Assembly: GCF_000337695.1 (NCBI RefSeq)
Contig: NZ_AOIA01000034.1
Span: forward strand, 152,458 to 216,457
DNA: 64,000 bases
Reading direction: 5' to 3'
Origin: Natronococcus jeotgali DSM 18795
Lineage (GTDB): Archaea; Halobacteriota; Halobacteria; Halobacteriales; Natrialbaceae
Below, piece by piece: positions 18,001 through 26,656 of the stretch. Numbering within the stretch: position 1 is the stretch's first letter; every line of letters begins with the position of its first letter. Both the position numbers and the translations under genes were made by a program. Below the pieces are notes generated by a model. That model did not search any database, was not told the origin of the DNA, and saw only the letters and a list, made by a program, of their open reading frames with translations.

Positions 18001-19362
18001 ATGGCAATCAAAACCACGACGCCCGACGCGGGGGATCGCTTCGACTCCGTCGTCGAGGTACTGGCCAAGGCGAACGAGCCCAAAACCGGCGACGAACTGG
18101 CCGGAGTCGCAGCCGACTCGGACGCCGAGCGAGTCGCCGCCAAGCGGGCGCTGGCGGGGATGCGACTCGAGACGCTGCGGGAGAATCCCGCCGTCCCCGC
18201 CGACGAGGACGAGGTGACGCGGGTCATCCAGGAGGCGGTCCGAGAGCCGATCTACGACGAAATCCGCGAGTGGACCGTCGCTGACCTGCGGGAGTACCTC
18301 GTCGCCACCGACACGGGCGAGCGAGAGATCGCGGCGATCCGACCGGGGCTCACAAGCGAGATGATCGCCGCGGTGACGAAGCTCATGTCGAACCTCGACC
18401 TGGCGCTTGTCACCTCGCGGATGGAAGTGCCCGCGCGCTGTAACACGACGGTCGGCGAGCGGGGAACCCTCTCCTTTCGACTCCAGCCCAACGACCCCGC
18501 CGACGACGTCGCGAATATCGTCGACGCGACCCGGGAGGGACTGTCCTACGGCGTCGGCGACGCCGTGATCGGCGTCAACCCGGTCCAGGACGGCGTCGAG
18601 ACGACGACGCGGATCCTCGAGGCGACCCACGGGTTCATCGAGGAGTGGGACGTGCCGACCCAGAACTGCTGTCTCGCCCACGTCACCACCCAGATGGACG
18701 CCATCCGCGAGGGCGCCCCCGCGGATCTCGTCTTCCAGAGCCTCGCCGGCACGGAGGCCGGCAACGACGAGTTCGGCGTCGACGTTGCCCTCCTCGACGA
18801 GGCCCACGAGCTCGCGCGGCGTCGGTGTACGTCCTCTGGGCCGAACGTGCTGTACTTCGAGACGGGCCAGGGCGCCGAGCTGTCGGGCGACGCCCACGAG
18901 GGCGTCGACCAGCTCACCCTCGAGGCCCGCTGCTACGGGCTCGCGAAGCGGTACGACCCCTTCCTCGTGAACACCGTCGTCGGCTTCATCGGTCCGGAGT
19001 ACCTCTACGACGGGCGACAGGTGATCCGCGCCGGCCTCGAGGACGTGTTCATGGGCCAGCTCCACGGGATCCCGATGGGGATCGACGCCTGTTACACGAA
19101 CCACATGCAGGCCGACCAGAACGACATCGAGAACCTCGCCGTGTTGCTCGCGGCGGCGGGAGCGAACTACTTCATCACGGTTCCGATGGGCGACGACGTC
19201 ATGCTGAACTACCAGTCCAACAGCTACCACGACGCCCCCGCCCTCCGGGAACTGTTCGACCGCGACCCGGCGCCCGCCTTCCGCGAGTGGCTCGAGGAGA
19301 TGGACCTCTGGCGGGACGGCCGGCTCACCGACCGCGCGGGCGATCCGACGATCTTCACGTAA
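18001..19362 (+). CDS. eutB: ethanolamine ammonia-lyase large subunit EutB
   Basis: The adenosylcobalamin-dependent TIM-barrel subunit that converts ethanolamine to acetaldehyde and ammonia. With the ATG at 18001 the protein is 453 aa, the same length as E. coli EutB. Four residues of the E. coli active site fall at identical numbers: Arg160/Gln162 in FRLQPND, Asn193 in VIGVNPV, Glu287 in LYFETGQG and Asp362 in GIDACYTNH. The N-terminus MAIKTTTPDAGDRFDSVVEV also matches the family. An upstream TTG at 17956 would add 15 unrelated residues and is rejected. First gene of eutB-eutC-eutA. Confidence 0.97.
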   Translation: MAIKTTTPDAGDRFDSVVEVLAKANEPKTGDELAGVAADSDAERVAAKRALAGMRLETLRENPAVPADEDEVTRVIQEAVREPIYDEIREWTVADLREYLVATDTGEREIAAIRPGLTSEMIAAVTKLMSNLDLALVTSRMEVPARCNTTVGERGTLSFRLQPNDPADDVANIVDATREGLSYGVGDAVIGVNPVQDGVETTTRILEATHGFIEEWDVPTQNCCLAHVTTQMDAIREGAPADLVFQSLAGTEAGNDEFGVDVALLDEAHELARRRCTSSGPNVLYFETGQGAELSGDAHEGVDQLTLEARCYGLAKRYDPFLVNTVVGFIGPEYLYDGRQVIRAGLEDVFMGQLHGIPMGIDACYTNHMQADQNDIENLAVLLAAAGANYFITVPMGDDVMLNYQSNSYHDAPALRELFDRDPAPAFREWLEEMDLWRDGRLTDRAGDPTIFT

Positions 19363-19364
19363 TC

Positions 19365-20180
19365 ATGGCATCCGACTCTGGCGCCGACGCCGACGGACCC
19401 GAACCGACCGCCGACCGCGACGCGGAATCCGACGTCGAGACCGACCGTGCGATCGCGGACGAGGAGGCGCTCCGGCGAATCGCCGACCGAACGCCGACCC
19501 GCCTCGGCGTCGGTCGCGCCGGCCCGCGACCGGCCACCGACTCGCTGCTGGCGTTCCGGGCCGACCACGCGGTCGCCCGCGACGCGGTCCGCTCCCGGGT
19601 AGGAGACGAGCTGCTCGCGGACCTCGACCTCGTCGCCCTCCGGACGAAAGTCGACGACGCGGACCAGTACCTCGCACGACCGGATCTCGGCCGGGAGCTC
19701 GACGCGGCGAGCCGCGAGCGACTCCTCGAGAAGTGCGACCTCGAACCTGCGGTCCAGCTGGTCGTCAGCGACGGGCTCTCCTCGACGGCCGTCGAGGCGA
19801 ACGTCCCGGAGCTACTGCCGATCCTCCGGGACGGGCTCGCCGAGCGCGGGATCTCGGTCGGCACGCCCGTCTTCGTCGAGTTCGGCCGCGTCGACGTGAT
19901 GGACGCGATCGGCGAGGAGCTCGGGGCCGACTGCTGTGTGATCCTCATCGGCGAGCGCCCCGGGCTCGGCAGCGCCGAGAGCCTGAGCGCGTACCTCGTC
20001 TACGGCCCGGAGCGCGGGACGGCGACCTCGAGGAAGTCGGTCGTCTCGAACGTCCACGACGGCGGGCTTCCCCCGGTCGAAGCCGGCGCCGAGCTCGTCG
20101 ACCTGATCGCCGAAACCCTCGCGGCCGAGGCCAGCGGGATCGACCTCCGCGAGGACGACCGCGCGTTCAGGGAGTCCTGA
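19365..20180 (+). CDS. eutC: ethanolamine ammonia-lyase small subunit EutC
   Basis: A 271-aa light subunit that forms the cobalamin-binding site with EutB. After ~35 acidic residues, family landmarks follow: TPTRLGVGRAGPRPATDSLL, FRADHAVARDAV, DQYLARPDLGR, VQLVVSDGLSSTAVE and GADCCVILIGERPGLGSAES. Start ATG two nt after the eutB stop, so translation is probably coupled. It is slightly shorter than E. coli EutC (295 aa). Identification is secure. Confidence 0.96.
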   Translation: MASDSGADADGPEPTADRDAESDVETDRAIADEEALRRIADRTPTRLGVGRAGPRPATDSLLAFRADHAVARDAVRSRVGDELLADLDLVALRTKVDDADQYLARPDLGRELDAASRERLLEKCDLEPAVQLVVSDGLSSTAVEANVPELLPILRDGLAERGISVGTPVFVEFGRVDVMDAIGEELGADCCVILIGERPGLGSAESLSAYLVYGPERGTATSRKSVVSNVHDGGLPPVEAGAELVDLIAETLAAEASGIDLREDDRAFRES

Positions 20181-20186
20181 TCGGCC

Positions 20187-21638
20187 GTGACCGACCGCTC
20201 GGAACGGCTGACCAGCGTCGGGATCGACGTCGGGACGACGACGACCCATACGGTCGTCAGCCGCCTGCGAGTCGAGACGCCGCCCGGCGGCGTCGCGAGC
20301 CCCGAGATCGCCGACCGCGAGATCGCCTTTCGGGGACCGGTCCGCGAGACGCCGCTGCTCGATCCCGAGACGATCGACGTGGAGGCGGTCGCCGCGCACG
20401 TCGCGACCGACCTCGAGGCGGCGGGCGTCGATCCCGCCGCCGTCGACACCGGCGCGGTGATCGTCACGGGCGAGACCGCCCGCCGGGAGAACGCCGAACC
20501 GCTCGTCCACCGGATCGCGGCCGACGCGGGGCGGTTCGTCGCGGCGACGGCCGGCGCCGAACTCGAGGCCGTCCTCGCCGGCCGCGGTTCCGGCGCCGCG
20601 ACCCGCGCCGCCGAGCGAGGCGAAACCGTCGCCAACGTCGACGTCGGCGGCGGGACGACCAACGCCGCGATCTTCGAGGGGCGATCGGGCGACGGGCGCG
20701 GGCGAGGCGGGGAGCTGGTCGGAGAGACGCGCTGTCTCGACGTCGGCGGCCGACTCGTCCGGTTCGACGGGCACGGACGCGTCGAGTCGATCTCGCCGCC
20801 CGCGTGGCTGCTCGCGGACGCGCTCGAGCTTCCACTCGAGGTCGGCGACGAACCCGACGACGAACTGCTCGCCGCGCTCGCTGCGGCGATGGCCGACCGA
20901 GTCGTCGACCTGCTCGAGGGGCCGCCGTTCGACGCCCTCACGCGCGAGCTGGCGATCGGCGAGCTCCCGTCCGAGCCCGTTTCCCTCGACGGCGTCGTCT
21001 TCAGCGGCGGCGTCGGGCGTCTCGTCGGTTCGCCGCCGTCCGAGCCGTTCGCCTACGGGGATCTCGGCGGGCCGCTCGCGGCCGCGCTCCGCGATCACGA
21101 GCGGGTCCGGGCCTGGTCCGTCCGCGAGCCCCACGAGGACCTGCGAGCGACCGTCGTCGGTGCCGGCACCGAGTCGACGACGCTCAGCGGGCGAACGATC
21201 TCGATCGAGCCCGACCTGTTCCCGATCCGGAACGTCCCGGTCGCCGACGCCGGCGACCTCGCGGGCCGCGAGGAACGGGCCCTCCGCGAACCGCTCGAGT
21301 CGGCGGTCGCGCGGCTCCGGGAACTCCACGACCTCGCCGACCTCGACGCCGTCGCCCTCGCGATCGCCGACGTCGGCCCGCTCGAGTACGACCGTCTGGG
21401 CGTGCTCGCAGACGCTCTCACGGGGGCCGTCGATCCGCTCCCGCCGTCGCTTCCGGTCGTCGTCGTGACCCGACAGAACTGCGCGAAGGCGCTGGGACAG
21501 CTCCTCCGTCGACGAACCGATCGGCCCCTGGCCGTTCTCGACGAGCTCCGTCCCCGCGGAGGCGACTACCTCGACGTCGGCGCGCCGATCGCGGGCCACC
21601 GGAGCGTTCCCGTCGTCGTCAAGACGCTGGCGTTCTGA
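20187..21638 (+). CDS. eutA: ethanolamine ammonia-lyase reactivating factor EutA
   Basis: A 483-aa ASKHA-fold ATPase that exchanges damaged cobalamin from the lyase. Phosphate-binding loops are visible as GIDVGTTTTHTVVSRL near the N-terminus and VDVGGGTTNAAIFEG in the middle; VIVTGETARRENAEPLVH and VFSGGVGRL are EutA landmarks. The start is GTG, six nt after the eutC stop, within the operon. Its presence argues that the enzyme is used and maintained rather than relic. The order B-C-A differs from the enterobacterial A-B-C order. Confidence 0.94.
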   Translation: MTDRSERLTSVGIDVGTTTTHTVVSRLRVETPPGGVASPEIADREIAFRGPVRETPLLDPETIDVEAVAAHVATDLEAAGVDPAAVDTGAVIVTGETARRENAEPLVHRIAADAGRFVAATAGAELEAVLAGRGSGAATRAAERGETVANVDVGGGTTNAAIFEGRSGDGRGRGGELVGETRCLDVGGRLVRFDGHGRVESISPPAWLLADALELPLEVGDEPDDELLAALAAAMADRVVDLLEGPPFDALTRELAIGELPSEPVSLDGVVFSGGVGRLVGSPPSEPFAYGDLGGPLAAALRDHERVRAWSVREPHEDLRATVVGAGTESTTLSGRTISIEPDLFPIRNVPVADAGDLAGREERALREPLESAVARLRELHDLADLDAVALAIADVGPLEYDRLGVLADALTGAVDPLPPSLPVVVVTRQNCAKALGQLLRRRTDRPLAVLDELRPRGGDYLDVGAPIAGHRSVPVVVKTLAF

Positions 21639-21648
21639 CTGCGGTCGG

Positions 21649-21987
21649 CTACCGCTCGCCCTTGGAGCCCGACCCGTTCGGCTCCTCGAGATCGTCCGGC
21701 CCCGTCCGATCGTCCCCCCGCGAGGGAAGCGGCGCGTCGTCGGCTCTCGAGGGATGAATGTTGAAGTTGTTTCCCTTGTAGGGGTCGCTCTCGGGATCGT
21801 AGTCGCGCTCACTGCGCTCGAACAGGTAGATGAAAAAGCCGAAGATTGGGACCGCGAACGCGATCGCGGCCCACTTTCGGGCCGGCTCGAGCCCGACCCG
21901 ACCCGCGTCGTAGTAGACGAACGCGGTGATCCCCAGGTGCCAGGCGAGCGGGATGCCGACGATCGCCGCCAGCAGGATGGTGCTCAT
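21649..21987 (-). CDS. membrane protein with two N-terminal helices
   Basis: A 112-aa protein: helix 1 (TILLAAIVGIPLAWHLGITAFVYY), a short basic loop (DAGRVGLEPARKW), helix 2 (AIAFAVPIFGFFIYLF), then a hydrophilic acidic tail. The layout recalls the PLDc_N two-helix module, but the match is weak. It is convergent with eutA (10-nt gap). Function is unknown. Confidence 0.75.
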   Translation of the reverse strand: MSTILLAAIVGIPLAWHLGITAFVYYDAGRVGLEPARKWAAIAFAVPIFGFFIYLFERSERDYDPESDPYKGNNFNIHPSRADDAPLPSRGDDRTGPDDLEEPNGSGSKGER

Positions 21988-22035
21988 ACGCCGCCTACGG
22001 CTCGGAGCTACTAAATCGCGGGCCCGGAGCTCGTC

Positions 22036-22067
22036 TCAGTCGACCTCGAACTCGATCGCCGCACCCT
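22036..22067 (-). repeat. second copy of the thiolase 3' end
   Basis: On the minus strand this stretch reads [10 protein letters not shown]-stop, nearly the same as the real thiolase terminus (...Glu-Val-Asn-stop) at 22149-22180. The DNA matches over about 32 bp with three or four mismatches. It lies 113 bp beyond the gene and is not part of any open gene. Confidence 0.8.
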
Positions 22068-22077
22068 GACGCGACCA

Positions 22078-22136
22078 CCTTTTGTCTCGGGCGCTCGCTG
22101 TGCGAGCGCCCTCGCAAAATCTGGACCAAAAGGCCC
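22078..22136. mobile_element. small palindromic element between duplicated gene ends
   Basis: A perfect 10-bp stem, gggcgctcgc / gcgagcgccc (22089-22098 / 22102-22111), with a 3-nt loop. An outer inverted pair, ccttttg and caaaagg, lies around it. No coding capacity. It is flanked by the two copies of the thiolase 3' end, as if it had inserted with a target duplication. It could alternatively be a structured terminator; no T-run follows the stem on the thiolase strand. Confidence 0.5.
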
Positions 22137-22148
22137 AGACTGATCGGC

Positions 22149-23285
22149 TTAGTTGACCTCGAACTCGATCGCCGCGCCCTGGCCGAAGCCGACACACAGC
22201 GTCGCCAGGCCTCGCCCGCCGCCGCGCTTCCGGAGTTCGTGAATCAGCGTGACGGGCAGGCGCGCGCCGGAGGCCCCGAGCGGGTGGCCCAGCGCGATGG
22301 CGCCGCCGTTGACGTTGAACGTCTCGGGGTCGATCCCGAGCTCGTCGCGGGAGTAGATCGACTGGCTGGCGAAGGCCTCGTTAAGTTCGACCAGATCGTA
22401 GTCCCCGATCTCGCGGCCGTTGCGCTCGAGCAGGCCCTCCGTCGCGGGAACGGGTCCGATCCCCATCACCGTGGGATCGACGCCCGCGACGTTGTTCGTG
22501 CCGACCTCGGCGAGAATCTCGAGGTCGTGCTCCGCGGCGAAGGCCTCGCTCGTGATCAGCAGGGCGGAGGCGCCGTCGGAGATCTGGGAGGCGTTGCCCG
22601 GCGTGACGGTGCCGTCGGATTTGAACACCGTGGGGAGTTCGGCGAGCTTTTCGGCGGTCGTACCCGGCCGGATGCCCTCGTCCTCGTCGACGGTGCCGTC
22701 GTCAGTTTCGATCGGGACGATCTCGTCGTCGAAGCGACCCTCCTCGGTCGCCTCGGTCGCGCGCTGCTGGCTCCGGGCGGCGTACTCGTCTTGCTCCTCG
22801 CGGCTGACGCCGTACTCCTCGGCGACCTTCTCGGCGGTCATCCCCATCTGGAGCTCGCCGATGTTGTACAGCTCGGCCATCCGCGGGTGGACGTTGTGGG
22901 TGTTCTCGCCCATCGCCACCCGGGACATGTTCTCGACGCCGCCGGCGATGACGGCGTCGCGGTTGCCCGCGGCGATCGCGTCCGAGGCCGAGATCACCGC
23001 CTGCATCGAGGACGCACACCAGCGGTTGATCGTCGTCGCGGGGACGCCCTCGCCCAGCTCGGACAGCAGCGCGATCACGCGGGCCAGGTTGTTGCCCTGC
23101 TCGCCGCGTTGCTGGGCACAGCCCCACATCAGGTCGTCGACCTCCGCGCCCGAGAGGCCGGTTTCGGCGAGGATTTCGTCGATCAACGGGATCGAGAGGT
23201 CCTCGCTGCGCACGTCCGCGAAGACGCCGTCCTCCTTCCCTTGCGGGGTTCGTACCGCCTCGACGACGACCGGTGTCTGTGACAT
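22149..23285 (-). CDS. thiolase family acetyl-CoA C-acyltransferase
   Basis: A 378-aa thiolase, catalysing acetoacetyl-CoA formation or beta-ketoacyl-CoA cleavage. The nucleophilic cysteine lies in [11 protein letters not shown] (about residue 90); the C-terminal catalytic His is in [17 protein letters not shown], and the final Cys in [12 protein letters not shown]. The start [14 protein letters not shown] is chosen at 23283-23285; a longer frame exists but its extra residues are not thiolase-like. Substrate class (biosynthetic or degradative) is not decided by sequence. The stop region is duplicated downstream. Confidence 0.95.
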   Translation of the reverse strand: MSQTPVVVEAVRTPQGKEDGVFADVRSEDLSIPLIDEILAETGLSGAEVDDLMWGCAQQRGEQGNNLARVIALLSELGEGVPATTINRWCASSMQAVISASDAIAAGNRDAVIAGGVENMSRVAMGENTHNVHPRMAELYNIGELQMGMTAEKVAEEYGVSREEQDEYAARSQQRATEATEEGRFDDEIVPIETDDGTVDEDEGIRPGTTAEKLAELPTVFKSDGTVTPGNASQISDGASALLITSEAFAAEHDLEILAEVGTNNVAGVDPTVMGIGPVPATEGLLERNGREIGDYDLVELNEAFASQSIYSRDELGIDPETFNVNGGAIALGHPLGASGARLPVTLIHELRKRGGGRGLATLCVGFGQGAAIEFEVN

Positions 23286-23401
23286 ACCGTATCGGACATT
23301 CCTCACGAACTTAAATTCGATAGAACTCCCGAGGATGCGAGCGGAGTTTACGCCAGTACTCGAGAACAACGCTTATCCCGAGTAGCTGGCAATACGCGGC
23401 C

Positions 23402-24067
23402 ATGAACGACGACGGCGCGGACGCCGGGTTCGAGGCCCGGGACGCTCGGACCGACGAATCCGACGGCGACGAGCGGGACTCGATCGACGCCGGCGGCACA
23501 GCAGACGCCGACGATTCCGGCGACGACCCGATGCCGAACGTCCCGGATCCCGAACCCGAGGAGTCGGACGTGCCCGACGACGTCCGGAAGTACGCCCGGT
23601 TCAAGAAGATGGACGGCGCCCAGTACGAGCGGGTCAACGAGTTCCTGCGGGACCGAACGTACATCACGGCCCGCGAGTGGGCTATCGCCCGGCTCTGTTC
23701 GGACTTCCGAACCGAGACCGGGGTCGAGATGACCAAGATCGGCGAGAACCTCCCCGAACTGGTCCCGTTCATGACCGACACCTACACGCCCCAGGCGGTC
23801 AACCAGGCCCGCGCGTCCTTCGAGGAGAAGGTCCGGATGGCGGGCGCGACCTTCCTCTACGGCGCGATGTGTGACTTCTTCACCGCCGAGGAACTCGACG
23901 ACGTGATGTACGAGTCCACGGAGGTCGCGAAGTTCCTGCTCGAGGTCGAGGGCGTCGACCTGGCCGTCGAGGAGGAACTCGAGGCCGAGGAGCGGATCTC
24001 GACGGTGATGCGGGAGGTTCGGGAGGCGAGCGAGGAGCTCCGGGAGCGGGAGACCGACGCGGAGTAA
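23402..24067 (+). CDS. conserved haloarchaeal protein (DUF5806-like)
   Basis: A 221-aa soluble protein. The first ~55 residues are an acidic disordered tail rich in Asp/Gly. The remaining helical domain includes YARFKKMDGAQYERVNEFL, ITAREWAIARLCSDF, MTKIGENLPELVPFM and MRE repeats at the end. No cofactor or membrane motif. It resembles a haloarchaeal family I recall as DUF5806 (unsearched). Divergent from thiolase; convergent with the next gene one base away. Function unknown. Confidence 0.75.
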   Translation: MNDDGADAGFEARDARTDESDGDERDSIDAGGTADADDSGDDPMPNVPDPEPEESDVPDDVRKYARFKKMDGAQYERVNEFLRDRTYITAREWAIARLCSDFRTETGVEMTKIGENLPELVPFMTDTYTPQAVNQARASFEEKVRMAGATFLYGAMCDFFTAEELDDVMYESTEVAKFLLEVEGVDLAVEEELEAEERISTVMREVREASEELRERETDAE

Positions 24068-24068
24068 C

Positions 24069-24569
24069 TCAGTCGACGTCCCAGGCCCGACGGTCCCGTT
24101 CCTCGAGGAACAGCGACGGATCGCCGTGGGAGAAGACGATCCATTCGGCGGCGTCCGCGGGACGGACGTGGACCTGGAGGTCCGACTCGCGCAGCGCGCG
24201 CTCGAAGACGTCGCGGGCCTCCGGGAAGGCGTACGCGACGGGAACGACGACCGCGGTTTCGCTTCGCTCGTCGCGCTCGACGATCAGCGCGAACCGCCGA
24301 TCGCCGCCCTCGGACGGCCGGTAGTACACCTCCGCGTCCCCGAACGCCACCGCCTCGTCGGCGACGATGTCCTCGAGGCGGCCGTACGCCGACTCCGCGA
24401 TCGTAACGTCGAGTCCCGACCGATCCCCGCGCTCGACCGGGGTCACGTCGATCGGCTCGAGGACGAGCACCTCCCAGCCGCGCTCGCGGTACTCCGCGGC
24501 GACCTCGCCTGCGTCGTCGATCAACTCCTCCCACTCGGGGGTCGTCGTCGGGTTCGGTTCGTCGCTCAT
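24069..24569 (-). CDS. conserved hypothetical haloarchaeal protein
   Basis: A 166-aa acidic soluble protein starting MSDEPNPTTTPEWEELIDDAGE. It contains YRERGWEVLVLEPIDVTPVE, typical of a group of haloarchaeal unknown proteins with a single alpha/beta domain, and ends FLEERDRRAWDVD. The longer frame upstream is rejected because its residues are Arg/Ser-rich and cross the divergent promoter area. The 313-nt spacer 24570-24882 shows no RNA or repeat and presumably holds two divergent promoters. Function unknown. Confidence 0.72.
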   Translation of the reverse strand: MSDEPNPTTTPEWEELIDDAGEVAAEYRERGWEVLVLEPIDVTPVERGDRSGLDVTIAESAYGRLEDIVADEAVAFGDAEVYYRPSEGGDRRFALIVERDERSETAVVVPVAYAFPEARDVFERALRESDLQVHVRPADAAEWIVFSHGDPSLFLEERDRRAWDVD

Positions 24570-24882
24570 CGGACTCCCTCCACGAGTCGCGCCATACTGG
24601 AGATCCCCACCGCCGACCGAGAAAAACGTTGCTGCGACCCTCCGGACCCCCTGGGCTGGCGTCAGTTTCGTCGAGAGAAACGGTCCGTGCGATCGAGTAT
24701 CGGCCGATTTCGGCGCGCGCGAATCCGCGAAAACTACGGCCCGACGCTGCGCTGACGGCGTCCTCGACGCGGCCGTCTCGGCGGGGGTCGCCTCCCGATC
24801 GTTCTCGAGACGAGACGGCGCGACAGGCGGTCCGTACTCTCTCGAGCTGACCGGTAATCGGAACGATACTTTGACGGGTGAT

Positions 24883-25878
24883 ATGTCAGCTGTAGACGAG
24901 ATGACGACGAACGATTCGGATACAGGCGATTCCGCGGGCAAACGACGCGACGAACGCGATACCATCGACGGGACGGGCGGCTCCCGAATCTCCCGCCGGC
25001 GAACGCTCCGCGCCGGGGCGCTGGGCGCCGGGGGACTGTTCGGGCTCGCGGGCGTCGGCGTCGACCGCGCCGCGGCGGCCTGTAGCGAACCCGAGGAGGT
25101 ACTGCACCTCGACTACGATGCGGTCGACGACTGGACCGATCTCTACCGGGTGTCGAACGGCGACCCCGAGAACCTCACCCTCGTCGCCAGCCCGACGGCC
25201 TCCGGCGATCGGGCCCTGCAGCTGCGGATCAGGGAGGGCGACAACTGGGGCGTGAGCACCCACTACGACTTCGAGAGTGGGCTGCTCGAACTCAACGGTC
25301 GCGTCGACTTCGCGCTCGACACCGGGTGGTCGATGTCGGGGCGACGGCTGGCGAACTGCCGGCTCTGGAACTGCGCGATCGCCAGCGGAACCGGAAGCGC
25401 GGGCGGGGGCACGCCCGACGGCACCAACGGCTGGAGCAACCGAATGTACATCACCACTCGAGGCACCGACCCCGAGGGGCCGTATCACCTCCTCTCGAAC
25501 ACGTACCACATGGGCGAGGGCCAGGGCGCGTACGGCGACCAGGATTACATCGTCGACGGCGAACCGACTGCGCTCGCGACCCCCGGGATCGTCCCGGGCC
25601 GGTGGTACGAGTTCGAGTACTACGTCCGCGTGAACACGGTCAGCGGGGGCACGCCGAACGCCGACGGCGTCGTCCGCTACTGGCTCGACGGCGACCCGAT
25701 CTACGAGCGCGAGAACTTCCAGTTCACGACCGACCGGGAGGACAACGCGATCGAAACGACGGGCCCCGTCGGCCACTACGGCGGCCGCTACACGCCCCCG
25801 AAGAACCTCTACGCCTACTACGACAACCACTCGATCGCGCTCGAGGGGGCGTTCGACCCCGACGCCTGCGAGCCCTAG
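24883..25878 (+). CDS. secreted Tat protein, polysaccharide-lyase-like jelly roll
   Basis: About 331 aa. A hydrophilic lead of ~35 residues precedes the Tat signal SRRRTLRAGALGAGG, with likely cleavage after DRAAAA. The mature part (~270 aa) is beta-rich, with WGVSTHYDFESG, WYEFEYYVRVNT, VVRYWLDGDPIYER and LYAYYDNHSIAL. That Trp/Tyr pattern, with a closing Tyr-Tyr-Asp-Asn strand, resembles alginate/glucuronan lyase-type concanavalin-like folds (PL14/PL20 class). An enzymatic role on acidic polysaccharide is plausible but unproven. The ATG at 24901 is an alternative start. Confidence 0.75.
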   Translation: MSAVDEMTTNDSDTGDSAGKRRDERDTIDGTGGSRISRRRTLRAGALGAGGLFGLAGVGVDRAAAACSEPEEVLHLDYDAVDDWTDLYRVSNGDPENLTLVASPTASGDRALQLRIREGDNWGVSTHYDFESGLLELNGRVDFALDTGWSMSGRRLANCRLWNCAIASGTGSAGGGTPDGTNGWSNRMYITTRGTDPEGPYHLLSNTYHMGEGQGAYGDQDYIVDGEPTALATPGIVPGRWYEFEYYVRVNTVSGGTPNADGVVRYWLDGDPIYERENFQFTTDREDNAIETTGPVGHYGGRYTPPKNLYAYYDNHSIALEGAFDPDACEP

Positions 25879-25902
25879 ACGAGCCGCGGCCCCGGGGCGC
25901 GA

Positions 25903-26598
25903 TCACGCCGTTACCTCGACGATCTCCGGCCTGCGATCGCCGACCAGTTCGTTCTCGATCGACCGCGCGATCGTCGTCGGGTCGTCCTCGCCGCTGACGC
26001 TGGCGACGCTGCCGATTCCGTCGGGATCGAACGGCACCTCGAGCGCGCCGTAGACCGCCTCGAGGACGGCCGCGAGCCCCTCGCGGTTGTCGACCACGAG
26101 GATCCCCGAGACCAGCGCCGCCTCCCGGCGGACCCGCTGGGCGATCCCGGCGACCTTCCGGAGTCGCCCGGCGTCCGACGTCGACAGGGAGTGGGCGCCC
26201 GGACAGAACGAGGCGTCGGGCTCGCCGCGCTCGAGGCCGACCCCCAGGTCCGCTACCGCGCGGGCCACGTCCGCGGTCAGTCGCTCGTAGCGCTCGTCGG
26301 TGCCACGACGGAAGTCCGCGATCGGTTCGGCGCGGGCGAAGGCCAGCGTCGTCTCGCCGTCGTACGCGACCGCCCGTCCGCCCACGCTGCGCTCGACCGG
26401 GGGAAACCCCCGTTCGCTGGCGGCCTCGCGAGCGCGGTCGTATCCCTCGAGTCGGCTATCGCGACGGCCGAAGGCGACCTGTCGGTGCGGCGCCCAGACG
26501 CGAACGGCGGGGTCGCCGTCCGCGGCGCCCTCGAGGAGCCGCTCGCTCACCTCGCGGTCGGCTTCGATCGTCCCCGCTCGGCCCCGAAACACGCGCAT
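25903..26598 (-). CDS. lipoate-protein ligase A family protein
   Basis: A 231-aa protein of the biotin/lipoate transferase fold. Visible family features are RVWAPHRQVAFGRRDSR, VERSVGGRAVAYDGETTLAF (the Gly-Gly-Arg-Ala-Val lipoyl/AMP-binding stretch) and AHSLSTSDAGRLRKVAGIAQR, which carries the catalytic-type Lys. It would attach lipoate or octanoate to E2/GcvH-type carriers. At this length it lacks the separate C-terminal accessory domain of E. coli LplA, so it may act as a transferase. Divergent from the next gene. Confidence 0.85.
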   Translation of the reverse strand: MRVFRGRAGTIEADREVSERLLEGAADGDPAVRVWAPHRQVAFGRRDSRLEGYDRAREAASERGFPPVERSVGGRAVAYDGETTLAFARAEPIADFRRGTDERYERLTADVARAVADLGVGLERGEPDASFCPGAHSLSTSDAGRLRKVAGIAQRVRREAALVSGILVVDNREGLAAVLEAVYGALEVPFDPDGIGSVASVSGEDDPTTIARSIENELVGDRRPEIVEVTA

Positions 26599-26656
26599 GC
26601 CCCGACGTTCGGGTCGATGGGTCTAAACGCTCCCGCTGCCGACTCGCAGACGACCG

